A stretch of 64,000 nucleotides of DNA from Homalodisca vitripennis (lineage: Eukaryota; Arthropoda; Insecta; Hemiptera; Cicadellidae): contig NW_025777589.1 in the NCBI RefSeq assembly GCF_021130785.1, positions 58,769 through 122,768 on the forward strand, read 5' to 3'. Under the pieces are notes generated by a model. That model did no database searches, was not told where the DNA came from, and saw only the letters and a list, made by a program, of their open reading frames with translations. Below are positions 12,726 through 24,254 of the stretch, piece after piece; the stretch's first letter is position 1, and every line of letters starts with the position of its first letter. A program made the translations under genes and the position numbers.

Positions 12726-13990
12726 CATTCTGGTATTGCTGTACTTTACGAGGGTGTCCTCTCAATTTAAAAGTTAAGCAGACGCATTTGTATACGAATT
12801 ATTTATTCTAGTTTACCACGACACAGAAGTTAGTATTATTAGTGATAGCAAGAATACTATTAGAAGATGGAAATTAAATCCAAGTAAGAAGTTTTATTAC
12901 TGCCTCATTTTAATTTGCCATGTCTTATCTCTTGTAGTGGATGCGTGCTCTGGTGGATGTTTACGTAACTAACGGAATTAGTTAGGAGTTATAGACTATA
13001 TCTTTCTGAAAAATTATTTGAAACCGTATTTTAAATTATATTGTTTTAGACATCAAACGGGGTGTAGTTGTGTATTACTAATGTTACTCAGATAGGGTAC
13101 ACTAATTCAAACTAAACATAATATGTAGCCCTAACAAAAAAAGTCCAAAAAGTCGCACGAAGACGTACGTTAGAACATTATTCCCATAAAATATTAAATG
13201 ATTGTCATCAACTATAGAAAACAGTTCAAAACTGGTGTGACGCTCAGAATTTGGAAAGTGATTCAACTCAATTCTCTCTGCACGCTTAGGGTACAGAGAG
13301 GATTAAAACAACCCAAACACAAGTTTAGTAGCTTTCTATAAAAAAAATCAGGGAAAGTCTTTGAAAAATAAAAGGAAATTAACGAAATAATACATTATAT
13401 TTGAAACTTCTATTTACTTTGGAATCAGGTAATCGTTTTATATAAACTTTTCATGAGTTTTGTGTTGTAATTTAATAGTCACTAAAACTAAAGTGTAAAT
13501 TGCTTTGGTTACCAAGAGTCATTATTAGGAGAAATTGTGTTTAATCAATAATAGAAGTAACTTATCATTGTAAGTCCTGGTCCTCGTCCAGCTTCTGACC
13601 ATCACATTGTACTACATGTGGTGATTACCTGACGTGCTGCAATTTGAACGACTTTGGAAATGCTGACACATACTCGTAATACTATTTAATGATCAAAAAA
13701 ATTAAAATATCAGACCTTTGTTGTTTCTATCGATATGAAATAATGTTTGAGTGGAGACTTTTAATTTTATATATCGTATGGGTGTTTCATTCTTTTATCT
13801 TTTGGCGCCTTTTTATGTCAAGGATACTAATAAAAACAGATTAATTTCTACTTGTCTGATCTCCCAAACACATACATTATATAGAGAAACCATATAGTCA
13901 TAAGTTATTCACTAAGATATAATTTCATAATTGTATTTTGGAATGGTTGCTTTGTAAATATCCCTCTGGGCATTACCTTTTAGGGCGAGA
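12725..13990 (+). repeat. Array unit 4
   Basis: The leader GAGGGTGTCCTCTCAATTT (12750) is followed by GCTCTGGTGGATG (12950), the hairpin (13271-13305: CTCTCTGCAC loop GTACAGAGAG), AACTAAAGTGTAAATTGC (13488), GTCCTGGTCCTCG (13574) and GTTGTTTCTATCGATATG (13722). It ends in the ACTAATAAAAACAGATT/CAAACACATACATT region shared with units 3 and 8. The minus-strand frame over the CCTGGT block is interrupted by a stop. Confidence 0.7.
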
Positions 13991-14690
13991 GATTATTAAT
14001 GTATTCAGAGTGAAAACCAAATTATACGCTTTGATATAGTAAATTGCAGTTATTTTTGAGGTTGAGTGGTAGATGTTCCCATAACTTTGGGAATCATTTG
14101 TAGAGCAGGGAATTTTTCTGGAGCATACGTAGAGCGAAGGAACTCTTCATCTAGGTTTTCTAACTGTGGGGAAAAGCGGAATCGAAGTAAAAATATTTTA
14201 TAGTAATGGAGCATCCATATAATAAGGTCTCTTTTTTTATTCTTAGTCTTTAAAAGGGCGGCCGATTTTTTCTGCTTTGAAGCATTGAGAAGCAAAAGAA
14301 ACCACATTTCAACTTCAGTAGTCTTAAACACATGTCAAGGCATTCAAGCAGATCCTCCTTGGAATGTTCAAAACCATTGCGACCATAATGCCAGTGATAA
14401 AACATCCTTTACTATCACAACGTATTGAAATATGAGCAGGTATTTAAGATATTTCCTTAGGTTCTCTACGTAATCTACAAACAGATCATCTCTAAAATAC
14501 CCTGTCTATGGAGATATTATTATTCATGACAACAATTCCGTGATTTTGCATACCCTTTTACAAAGAGACCACTTCTATTTAATGACAAACTGGACGTTCA
14601 CAATAAGATTTATAGGGATTAGAAGTAACAAAATCCTTAGGGAAGCCCCAAATGAGTATTTGTAACCATTCTAAATTTTTCACCCAGCAG
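13990..14690. other. Non-coding interval; 93-residue antisense ORF is not recognised
   Basis: The minus-strand ORF 14050-14331 is lysine- and leucine-rich, has no domain I recognise and no copy elsewhere in the window. It may be a chance ORF. No repeat family was identified here. Confidence 0.3.
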
Positions 14691-15172
14691 GGATCACTTC
14701 TGGCTGGTTTATACCTACCAGTTCAACCCACCACTGGGCACAGCAAAAACCGATGTGTCACTTCAATCTGGGCAACCTTATGATGTCCAGTAGTGGCACT
14801 TCACTAACCGCAAACGTTGAGATTCTGGGGTTCATGGGCAATTCGATAGGTCTAGTTTACTGTGGGAGATGACTGTTGGAGTTGGCGGGGTTTGTTCCCT
14901 AACCTCAGAGGTTCTTGTTAACCTCAACTAGGGTGTGCCACCCCCTGCCTACTTTCACTGGAGAGGCTGGTTCAGAGCCGGCCTCCCCCTCTCCCGGGGA
15001 GACATGACTTTGAGATGTAGTGCCCAAATTCTTCCTCATGTATCTTAATAGGAGGCGGCCCCTACTCCCTAACCTTGCCTATCCTGAATATCCTGTCACT
15101 CCGGAAGCAGCGCAAAGGTTCTTACAGGACTAAGTGCAATTTATAAGCTTCTTGTCCAAAGGGTAAAAAAAC
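14690..15172 (+). repeat. Interspersed repeat family A, copy 2 (most complete)
   Basis: This copy starts near CCCAGCAGGGATCACTTC and contains GCACAGCAAAAACCGATGTG, GGGAGATGACTGTTGGAG, a GC-rich pair around GAGAGGCTGGTTCAGAGCC and ATATCCTGTCACTCCGGAAG. It ends in CTTCTTGTCCAAAGGGTAAAAAA. It is GC-rich against its flanks. It matches copy 1 (1-332) in the same orientation and copy 3 (22730-23070) in reverse. The A-rich terminus suggests a retroposed element. No ORF is conserved among the copies. Confidence 0.75.
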
Positions 15173-15269
15173 ATTCTAAACATTATAATGATGTATTGGA
15201 TGTTATAATACATAAAATACTTCTTCCTACGTATAACTAAAGTAATCTATGTACTCATTTTAGCTTGGA

Positions 15270-16870
15270 TTAATGTAAGTCTTGAAAAGGAAGAGAATGC
15301 ACTACTGCAGGTGTCGCTATATACTATGTTTTGGAAAATAGAACACTGGCTCCATGAAAAACAAAGATCTCACAATTTAGTTAAAATAAGATTACTGTGT
15401 TGCTGTTCTAAAACTTTTGAATTATTCTAATTGTTAGACTGACGTATCAGAGTTATAGTTTTCATATGTTGAAGATTTAAAAGACAGCAAAGTCATCAAC
15501 TTTCAAGAAAGTCTCAGTTCTTTTTTTATACTGGTTTAAGCTTTTAATGGATTTTACATATCAGATAATTGATAACTTTAATGGTTAAACTGAAAATAAA
15601 CGGATGTTAATCATAATTATTAATTAAGAATATTTAATAAATAAAAAAAAATTTCTTTGGTTAGTTGTATGGATTTATTAATACTCTTATTCAATTAATA
15701 TATGTGCTGCTTAGAACATTGTTAAAGTAGTTTACTCCAGCAATGCTCCCTCTCTATTTAGCAGTTCAGCTCGACGACGATTATTGTCTGCATCGACTCT
15801 TTTTATTTTTTATAAAAATTTTACTATTATTAGTAATTTTACTTACAGTGAAAAATTGAATATTTTTAGTTATATTGGAACATAATCAGGCGTTTCTATT
15901 ACTGTATAACTTCGTCTTCTCTTGTTTACTGTTCTGTAGAAGAGAGATCTGGTGTTCTTTTAGAAAGCTAATTGGGTAATTTAAAAATTATAGACCATAT
16001 TTCTGTTATAAACTCCACAAAATATGTGTTGATATTTATTGACTTTAAACAATCGAACATGATTTATAATGATTTTTAATCATTGTCAGCTAACATACAC
16101 CTACTTCAACTCATTTTAATATTGATCCTATTTGAACATGCCGAAAAGATTGGTGTGAGACATAAGTTATCTAATCCTTTTCATAAACATATCTCTTTTA
16201 TCCACTAGGCCAAAATTGCTCATAAATTACTATGATGTAAGTCTTGTCCGGATAGTAATCTATACAATGCTAGAATTATGTATGTTTGATATATTCTCTT
16301 AGTATTATTTAAACTTTTATCAAACATGTATAAACCAATTTTAAACATTTGGATGTTGTATAGAAAACAATATTGTAAACTGACTCTTTCTTTTCTTTAC
16401 GGATATTATATAATTTGGACAATATAATATGGAGAATGATTCTAAAATGATTCTTTCTGTACACTTAGAGTATTGAAAGGATTTAAATATATAAAAACAT
16501 AAATATCCAGTTCTTTTTTAGTTTGCAAAATATACGAAAATAATTATAGCTTGGACGATGTGTTGGAAATGATTGTAAACTGATTCTTTTTGTACACTTA
16601 GAGTACTGAAAGGATTTAAATACATAAATCTCAAATTGTTTTTAGCTTACAAAATATACGAAAATAATTCTTCAAGCTTTAAAATTTGTATCAGATATTT
16701 ATAAACGGATAGTATAGAACTTCGACGATGTGTTGGAAATGATTGTAAACTGATTTTTTCTGTACACTTAGAGCACTGAAATTTGGAAACATAAATCTAA
16801 GTTCATTTTTTTATTACAAAATATACGAAAGTTATTTGATGGTTAAGATAATCTTCCTCATTGTGAAAAC
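15270..16870 (+). repeat. Array unit 5 with triplicated hairpin segment
   Basis: The leader side (GTCTTGAAAAGGAAGAGAATG at 15276, shared with 38260) is followed by TTTACTCCAGCAATGCTCCC (15730) and GAGAGATCTGGTG (15948). The hairpin segment is locally triplicated: cores lie near 16448-16490, 16580-16615 and 16750-16785, each followed by TTACAAAATATACGAAA-type sequence, and the last two are also preceded by GACGATGTGTTGGAAATG. The CCTGGT-rich and GTTTCCATGG blocks are missing. Confidence 0.65.
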
Positions 16871-18410
16871 ATATTACTTGTAAACGCGTTATAACTAAAT
16901 CGAAACTGTTTCACTGTACAATATACTTTTAAACAGCAATTATATAATTCCTTAGGAGAAGCAAAATACTATTTTGATAAGTTTATGAATGTGTACCGTT
17001 TTACTGGCACATGAGGGGTTAGCTTTGAAATTTAAAATAAACTTTTGTGAACGTTTAAAAATAAAAGAAAATCTTCTAAAATAAATAAAGTTCAAACTAT
17101 AATAAAACTTCTTCTTAAAAATAAAAACTGGAATTAAAATTAAAATTAAAACTTCTTGATGACCTTTAAATTTCAAACTTGTAATATATTCTTCACTCCC
17201 AAAAATGTACAAAGTTCTTACAGCTTTTCATTCAATTTTCAAAATTCAAGAACTTTTACACCCTAATCTGATCTGGCAATTCTTCACTTTAATTAATCTT
17301 CAAAATTAAATTTTTATTTTGTTACTAATTTTCTTTACTTTACTTTAAAAAAGTATTCTTCAGTGTTAGACACTAACAAATTCTTCAGTGTTAGAGATTT
17401 TAATAAATCAAAAAATTGCTGAAAGCATCCGCAGGTTCGATGACGATTAGGAATAAGAGTTACTCTAAGCACTACTACTCGTTACAATCACTTCCGATGA
17501 ACTGAGATGGAGGTACGGCACGTCTACCTCACCCCACCTCTCAATTTCGTTATCAAACACTGCCATCTGCGATGCGCGCCTCGCCGATAGCAGCCTCTTT
17601 TGTATAGTACAGTCCTTATCATTCATCTGGGCCTACTCCTTCCACCGGTAATCCAGTTACCCCAAAATTATTATTTAATACAATCGGTACAAAAGAAATA
17701 AATGATTTGAAAAATTAGTGTGAAGTAAAGAATAAATATATTTCATTGAATTTTCAATAATTGTATCGTGATTTGTTTGTAATTAATAACTCATGTATAG
17801 GAATGATAAAATGAAAGCTGTAACTCTTTGTAAAACTATTTTGCAATGTTATTACCAATACTCTAATACTATTAGGGTAGTCACACTAGCTTAATTAACT
17901 TTCCATACTTATTGCATAGTTGACAATGATTATTCTCGTGTACTATAAGGAATTATAATTGTATTTTTACTGCGCGTTACGGCATAGATATTTTTATTGT
18001 TGGAATGTAAAAAAGATAAACTATGTTTCATATTCAATTATAGATAAATTTTTGCTCAGTATAACTATAAACATATTAGAGTATTTTAAAATATTAAACT
18101 GTTTTATAATCGAATTTGTGCTTAAAGAGGCCTTTGACCTTATCTGCACAGGACGTAGTCTTTCACCAAATCCATTCTCTCTTCTTATTAAGAAACCACT
18201 TCCATTAAGTTATTTGCTTTGGAATATTTAAATCAAGTAGTCTACAATATGATATACTATTGAAGTTGCATCAAAATTTATTAAAATTATGAAAAATAAT
18301 TATTATAAAAATACTTCACTAGTTTAGTTATAAACACGCTTGACTCAGAATATTGAAATTTTAATTCTTAACTAGCAACCGTGTATAATAAGATTATTGT
18401 TAATGAATAG
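16870..18410. other. Non-coding interval with a GC-richer block at about 17420-17660
   Basis: Most of it is AT-rich and featureless. The block at 17420-17660 has a markedly higher GC content and CpG-rich words (GCGATGCGCGCCTCGCC). It has no ORF or inverted ends that I can see and no second copy in this window. It could be a transposon remnant or a regulatory island. The ORFs at 16952-17212 (-) and 17959-18231 (+) are not recognised. Confidence 0.35.
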
Positions 18411-18957
18411 TGCGTTCGATTCGGAACTCAAACTCTGACCCTTTACGTGGTATAGCTGAATCGGTAAACACATACTACCCAGACAGTATAAGATGTCTAC
18501 CAGGCACATTCTAATAATATTTCTTTACCGTGTGCCCAATAGATGAGAAGGTGCAGGGATTGTAATACTGTCCCGAAAAAAATTTAAAATTATTTAATGC
18601 GTAAGTTTATTATTTATGAAAGCCAAATGGTGTCCAAAAAGAGAGTGAGTGATTAAACTCTCGACAGGAGAGAGTTCTGGTGTACGATGCAGTAACTACT
18701 TCATAAAGATAAAAGTCATAGAACATTTTTCTTTTCAAACCTACCCAATACTACTTTTTTATATTTAATTAAAACAGTGTAACATGATATAGTCGATCAC
18801 TGATATTATTATTCTGCTAGCATACACTTATTTTACTTATATTTCAATATTTATTCCATGAAAATACGTCAGAAAAAAGGCGGTTTGACGTAAGTAAGAA
18901 AATAACTCTCTTATTAAAGTATTGACCTTTCATAAAATATTTAAAAACAGGTCCAAT

Positions 18958-19077
18958 TTCACAATGAGTCAAAATTTGGTTAACTTATATTCCAAAACGA
19001 TTCTCCCTGTATTCTTTGGGTACAGAGGGGATTATAAATAGCCTAAAACACAACATTTGCAGTTTTAAAACAAAACT
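18958..19077 (+). repeat. Direct repeat flanking Jockey insertion, left copy (candidate about 120-bp target-site duplication)
   Basis: This segment and 20081-20201 differ at roughly a tenth of positions. Each abuts one end of the Jockey fragment exactly. Both contain the array hairpin with CTCCCTGTAT and GGGTACAGAG arms. A target-site duplication of unusual length is the simplest reading; insertion at the junction of two adjacent array copies is the alternative. Confidence 0.65.
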
Positions 19078-20080
19078 GTACTGGGCCCAGTGCTGTACCT
19101 GTGGTACACAAATGACATCCCAGTCATTCCCAGGATGTCTCTCGCCCTCTACGCTGACGACGCACTTTTCTACAGTAAGTCGGCCAACATCCGCCAATCA
19201 TGTGCCTATATGAGAAGGCAAATGGAACATCTGGACCCGTAACTGTGGAAGTGGAAGGTCAGGATCAACACTCAGAAGACCGAGGCTATCTGCTTCACCA
19301 AAAACCCGCAGTATCCGGCCCAGCGCGAGAAGATTCACCTGCAGGGGGACCAACTAAGGTGGACCAAGTCTATTAAATACTTGGGAGTCGTCCTCAACAG
19401 GACTATAACGACTGGAATTGCCGCCAAAGGGAGGATCCGCCTTGGAATGGCCGCCCGTTAAGGGCTGTCGGCTCTACTGAGACACTCCGGACTTCCCATA
19501 AACACGAAGCTGCTGCTCTACAAAACGATAGTCCGCCCCATCATGACATACGCGGCTCCTGCCTGGTATCCACACACCTCCAAGACGACCAGGAAGGCAC
19601 TAGAAACCTTCCAGAACAGGACACTCCGCCAACTGACGAACACACCATGGTTTGTCCGAAACACGGTCGTCCTACGGTCTGTAGGACTACCCAGCCTGCA
19701 TGACTTCATCACTGGCCAGGCGAGAGCCATGTATGCAGCAGCAGCTGAATCAACGTGGGATCAAATCCGTGAGTGGGCAACCCGGGAAGCCGTCCATCCG
19801 TGGAAAATCCCACAACTAAAAGTAATATTGGACGACCCACCATAGAAGACTAAATGTACTAAACAAAAACCAACGACTCTCCACTTCACTTCACTTCCGA
19901 ACCTACTACACTACTTTTCACCGACCTAAATAAAACCACACACTTAACAATTCCCCACGACCCAACGCAAACCCTCTTGGGGCTGGACGTACTGATGATC
20001 AGTAGCCATTCCGCTTGTTGCAGAGACCCTACCACAGAAGGGACGAGAGTCCCGGCCTACCCGCTGCCTGCCTGCCTGCC
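19078..20080 (+). mobile_element. Jockey-type LINE fragment, copy 1 (5'-truncated within RT)
   Basis: The insert begins at the RT GPVLYLWYTNDIP segment, closely parallel to 61327 in copy 3. It runs through LYADDALFY (YADD at 19150-19161) and IKYLGVVLNRT to a full C-terminus with LTNTPWFVRNTVV. About 235 bp of 3' UTR follows, ending in (CTGC)n-like repeats at 20061-20080. It is GC-rich against AT-rich flanks. The same 3' end occurs in copy 3 (62281), so both belong to one family. It is flanked by direct repeats of about 120 bp. Confidence 0.9.
19080..19845 (+). pseudogene. Reverse transcriptase C-terminal part of Jockey-type element (broken)
   Basis: In life this encodes the ORF2 reverse transcriptase that copies LINE RNA at the target site. 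Only the region from just before the catalytic YADD to the C-terminus remains, and the endonuclease and fingers are absent. Stop codons interrupt LDP(stop)LWKW and MAAR(stop)GLS. The uninterrupted 100-residue tail (19543-19845) contains TYAAPAWYPHTSK and ends VILDDPP. The antisense ORFs at 18985-19197 and 19518-19730 are shadows. It cannot be active. Confidence 0.9.
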
Positions 20081-20201
20081 TTCACCATGAGTCAATAATT
20101 CGTTTATCTTATATTCCAAAACGATTCTCCCTGTATTCTTAGGGTACAGAGCGGATTATAAATAGCGTAAAACACAAAATCTGCAGTATTAAAACAAAGC
20201 T
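20081..20201 (+). repeat. Direct repeat flanking Jockey insertion, right copy
   Basis: This is the partner of 18958-19077; see that entry. It starts right after the CTGC-rich LINE tail. Confidence 0.65.
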
Positions 20202-20679
20202 ATATTAACCTTAATAAATCTAGAAATCAACTCAATGAAATTATTAACACGTATTTCAATGTTGTTATTAGGAATAGTGTTGTCAATGCAACTTTTCAGG
20301 TTTTCTGTCACTAAAACTAGGATGTGTAAACTGCTTTGGTAGTGAGAGATCGAGGAGCAGATGCTGTGATTTCTAAGAAAATAATATAAAGTAACTCTTC
20401 TGTAAATTCTGGTCCTGGTCCTGGCCGTAATGTATCCTGGAGGAGTTTTCCGGGCGTGCTCGAAATATAAAAAAATTTCATCATGAACTGAGATATAGAA
20501 AAATTGATGAACAAAATCTGTATCTTTTTGTTTTTATTGATATACGTAATTTGTACATGCCTGTATTGTACTGTTGGGTATGTTTCAGCTGTTTCCTTAT
20601 TTTCTTTTAGTTTTTAACTGTGCAGTCATTTCTTACGCTACGTCTATTACTGAAAGACAACATAATTCCCGTCCAACAT

Positions 20680-21041
20680 AGTCGTACATTCTCTAGTTAC
20701 AAATACGTTAATAAACATATTTATGTCATGCTTTTTTCGAAATCCAACCACAGGCACGTTCAACATGAAATTTTACCATACAGATACATCTACAAAACCT
20801 ACATGGCATCATATCAGATTCAATTAATCTGCCATACAATGCACTTTTAAATGTTCCCTAAGAATTATACCTCACGTTACTTCACGAATTACTGGTAACA
20901 TTATGAAGGAAACAGGATTATTCCCGACATTTTCCATCGCTCAGTGATACAATACAATCAATCTACATACATTCAAAATCTAAAATCTGATATCTTCATC
21001 AGGTAAATTACTAAATCAATTCACAATTACTATCTAGGTTA
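20680..21041. other. AT-rich interval, no gene seen
   Basis: A 76-residue plus-strand ORF (20620-20850) has no recognisable motif. Nothing else is supported. Confidence 0.35.
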
Positions 21042-21265
21042 AAGTTGTTGTGTAGCAACATTATTTTGTAATCATATTAGTATGTAAGGACATGTGGCCA
21101 TGATTGTATGTATTATTTAATGTGTATCAATAACTGGAATAGTGTTAGCGTGAGAAGAGTAGACGTTAGATAAGTAATAGATATACAACATTATCATTAA
21201 AAAATTGTCACTGCTCACAGAGCAATCTACAGATCATTAGCACTTTGGACAATGATATGTACAGA

Positions 21266-21280
21266 GCGATAATCGCTCTT
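21266..21280. other. Perfect 15-nt palindrome in U3 of the solo LTR
   Basis: GAGCGATAATCGCTC is a perfect inverted repeat around a central A, about 60 bp upstream of the putative transcription start. It could be a factor-binding site or a structural element. Confidence 0.45.
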
Positions 21281-21291
21281 AATGGGTTGTG

Positions 21292-21330
21292 TTATTTAAG
21301 CCCTGCGAGGCGCAACAGTAGTCATCAGTC
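21292..21330 (+). promoter_or_regulatory. LTR core promoter: TATA-like box plus TCAGTC initiator
   Basis: TTATTTAAG begins about 35 nt before the A of TCAGTC at 21325-21330. That roughly matches the spacing and initiator consensus of insect RNA polymerase II promoters. This is a sequence match only; transcription is not shown. Confidence 0.55.
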
Positions 21331-21674
21331 TCCACAGACTGCACAGTGAGGAACGGTCACGGTGTTTGGGTCAGTCTCCGCAGACTGCACAGTGAGGAAC
21401 GGTCACGGTGTTGGGATCAGTCTCCGCAGACTGCACAGTGAGGAACGGTCACGGTGTTTGGGTCAGTCTCCGCAGACTGCACAGTGAGGAACGTTCACGG
21501 TGTTGGGATCAGTCTCCGCAGACTGCACAGTACACGAGGACTCACGTCAGTCTCCGCAGACTGCACAGTGAGGAACGTCACTGGTGGGATCAGCAGACTG
21601 CACAGTGAGGAACGGTCACGGTGTTGGGATCAGTCTCCGCAGACTGCACAGCGAGGAACCGGTCGCGGTAGTAG
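21325..21674 (+). repeat. Tandem repeat, about 8 monomers of about 46 bp, inside the LTR
   Basis: Monomers run TCAGTCTCCGCAGACTG, then CACAGTGAGGAACGG and TCACGGTGTTGGGA. Seven of the eight keep the TCAGTC start. CAGTCT-CCGC-AGACTG is a perfect 6-bp stem with a 4-nt loop. Monomers 5-7 have internal deletions. Two plus-strand ORFs (21408-21608, 21454-21687) merely translate the repeat in different frames and are not genes. Confidence 0.9.
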
Positions 21675-21932
21675 GCAGAATAGTTAGATGTTGGAATTGT
21701 GAAACATAAGTACCACAAAGTATAGTGTTAATAGTTTATTCTCAGTAGTAATTTTATACAGGTGTTTTCATTTTACATGTTGTGAACAGAGTTGAGCCGA
21801 GTGACTATTTTTAATAAACTTATTTTAACCCGATGTACCGAGTCAACTCTTGAGTTCCTACTCTTCAAGGTGAACATCGTTACGGGTTATCTTGCCACTC
21901 GGGTAGCCCGCTAACCGTCCCCGCAACAAAGT

Positions 21933-22729
21933 AAATAAAAAAAAAACATGTCAAAGCGTTGACACGCATAAGTCTGGAACTACAACAGCGTTGTTGTGTG
22001 TCTATTCCATGCACCCTTACTATAAAACATGCACTCAATAAAAACTAAATACTAATTATTACAGCAGAACCGCAGAATACATAAAAAAGCTATGAAATAT
22101 TATAAACATTTAACACAGATATTCCAACATTTATTCATAAACTGTAACGCTTCTGAAACTTATAGATTTATAGTAAACCATATATAATTCATGTTAAACT
22201 TTTATAGTGCAAATAACTTTTTATCCATAACAGAAGAATAAAAAATATATTTACTTTATGTTTATATGGATCTTATAACCTTAATAAGTGTATACTCTAA
22301 AAAATGTTTGTAATCTAACTCACATTAGGGTTAAGTATTTAAAATTTTCACTTTCATGTAAGGTAGAAATCTGTAAACGTACGGCTAGTTATTTAATGAA
22401 GAAGGTGTTGTTGCTACTATTGTCGCCAAACATTTAACAACTATGAGTTTGCTCATTTTTAATGTTACGTGCTAGTGAGATGAAACTTGTATGGAACTTC
22501 TACAAACCTAGAATTCCAGAACCTGGAATGTCTGGTTTAAAAACGATTCTATCTCAAATTATTTATATTTTTAGTTTCAAATTTTAATTTGCCTAAGTGC
22601 ATCGTTTAAAAATATAGGCATACATAAGTAGGTCAAGAAGCCTATTTCAATAAAACACGTATATTTCCGACCTTTATAATTAATCTATGACCTTGACAAA
22701 ACATTATTTCCATAAATCCCTCACCTTTC
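21933..22729. other. AT-rich interval, no gene seen
   Basis: This is unassigned AT-rich sequence. No array block, TIR or coding motif was recognised. Confidence 0.4.
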
Positions 22730-23070
22730 AAGAGACTAAATTTGGTGAAATTTATCCAGCCCCTAGAGGTGTGGGCGTAAGAAGAGAAAGCCAGCTCTGA
22801 ACCAGCCTCTCCAATCAAAGCCGGTAAGGGTGGCACACCCTTGTCTAGGCTGACAAGAATCATTGACTCATATGGAACAAACACTACAAACTTCAACAGT
22901 CATCTCCCACTGTAGACCAGACCTACTGAATTACCCTTGCAGAATCTCGACATTTTAGGTTACTGATGTACCACTCCTGAATCCATAAGGTTGTACAGAT
23001 TTAAGTGACATCGGTTTTTGCTGTACCTAGTGTGGGTTTAACCGGAAGCAATAATGAACCCTCTGGGGAA
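22730..23070 (-). repeat. Interspersed repeat family A, copy 3 (inverted)
   Basis: Its reverse complement aligns with 14690-15010. Shared words include ACAGCAAAAACCGATGT, GAGATTCTG, GTGGGAGATGACTGTTG and GAGAGGCTGGTTCAGAGC. It lacks the CTTCTTGTCC terminus, so the 3' part is missing. The 84-residue antisense ORF (22642-22896) is an accident of this repeat. Confidence 0.7.
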
Positions 23071-24250
23071 AGTAAATGTATAAATAAATGTTACTGTGTT
23101 AGAGTTAGCAGATAAATTACATGAATTCTTCTGGCGGATATAAAGTTACAATATAAGGATGCAGAGCTGAACATTATAGGTACCAAATCCTAATAGCAAA
23201 GTTATCGCACTTTTCAGTACAAGTCAATGGTTGTCAAAGTTTAAAACTTCATGTTTATGTCTTTCCTGACGTATACCTATTATCATTATAAATTAATTTA
23301 AAGGATAATTATGGAATTAAGAGTGTAAACTCAAAAATAGGGTTTTGTGATAAGTGTGTATTTGAACTAAAACGGACCTCACCTATTAACGGATATCATT
23401 TTCCTACTTATGGACATACGAGCTCAGGACTTAAGTAGTTTTAAAAAAAAAAATTGTCCCAAATATTTTCTGATATTCTTATAAAGTTCTAAGGAGCTAG
23501 TATTCCGATAACTATTTTAAACAATACAAAACTTAAATTTGAACTTACAGCTAATATACATTTAAAGCCATCATTCGAGTTAATTTATCTGCATGGTTAT
23601 CGAGTCGTTACGTTTCTCAATAACATTCACCATTACAATGTTCCAGTTAGTGAGGAACCATTTCTGATATGTCTGTGAAGTAGAGTGATGACTATATTAT
23701 TTATTCAATATTGAATATTTTATGTACTTATTGAAAAAACGTATCCATCTCAGTTTCCAATTGAAATGTTTGAGATTCTTCAAATGTAATTTACAATTTA
23801 CATTTTTATTTCAAATATTTCAGTAATAAATAAAGTTTATAGTATAACTGTGTCATGGGCTTAATCAATAACACCTGAAATATTGAATAGCAATCTTTAC
23901 TAGCATTTATTATTTTAGTGTAATATGTGTATGTAACAACCAGTGCCTCAGTTACGCTGGTCCCGGTATCTGGACCACAAATTAGATAGCTTGTGAATTC
24001 TGAACAAAGATTTTGATTGTTCCTATCTGATTTTGCAGTAGGTTGGGTTTCCTGTCAGTGTGTGATGAAAATTATATTCCGACAAAAAATTGTAGTGGAA
24101 AATGTTATAACAACTACGAGTAGGCATTATTTTCAAATATAGCATTTTTGACTTTTTTCAGAGTAAAATTAATATTAATATTGTAAGTGAACCATGTAAA
24201 GGTGACAAAGGAATCTAAGGAGTTGTTTCTATAACTGTATCATCACAATC
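23071..24250. other. Non-coding interval, no assigned feature
   Basis: No ORF of note, no inverted ends and no array landmark were seen. Confidence 0.35.
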
Positions 24251-24254
24251 GACA

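Larger units (their letters stand above)
18415..20680 (+). repeat. Array unit 6, split by a Jockey insertion
   Basis: A minus-strand tRNA-like segment (about 18418-18500) is followed by ACCAGGCACATTC and GAGAGTTCTGGTG (18670). The hairpin appears twice, at about 18996-19035 and about 20118-20155, because it lies inside the direct repeats that flank the inserted Jockey fragment. After the insertion the unit resumes with AAACTAGGATGTGTAAACTG (20313), TCTGGTCCTGGTCCTGG (about 20409) and GTTTTTATTGATATACG (about 20529). This shows the unit existed before the LINE arrived. Confidence 0.7.
21046..21928 (+). mobile_element. Solo LTR of an LTR retrotransposon (883 bp), AAGT target duplication
   Basis: The segment starts TGTTGTGTAGC and ends CCCCGCAACA, giving short inverted termini TGTTG/CAACA. 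It is flanked by AAGT at 21042-21045 and 21929-21932. Internally it has a TATA-like TTATTTAAG (21292), an initiator TCAGTC (21325), an array of about 46-bp repeats just downstream, and an AATAAA signal (about 21815). No gag or pol lies on either side, so it is a solo LTR left by recombination. A 4-bp duplication fits Gypsy/Metaviridae better than Copia or BEL, but the family is inference. Confidence 0.75.

Noticed and set aside
21300..21680. CRISPR-like direct repeats with a short palindrome
   Set aside because: Repeats are directly adjacent without unique spacers, are in a eukaryotic LTR, and there are no cas genes.
21408..21687. Two overlapping ORFs encoding repeated VSADCTVRN-type peptides
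   Set aside because: They are translations of the 46-bp non-coding LTR repeat in two frames; monomers of different length shift the frame.
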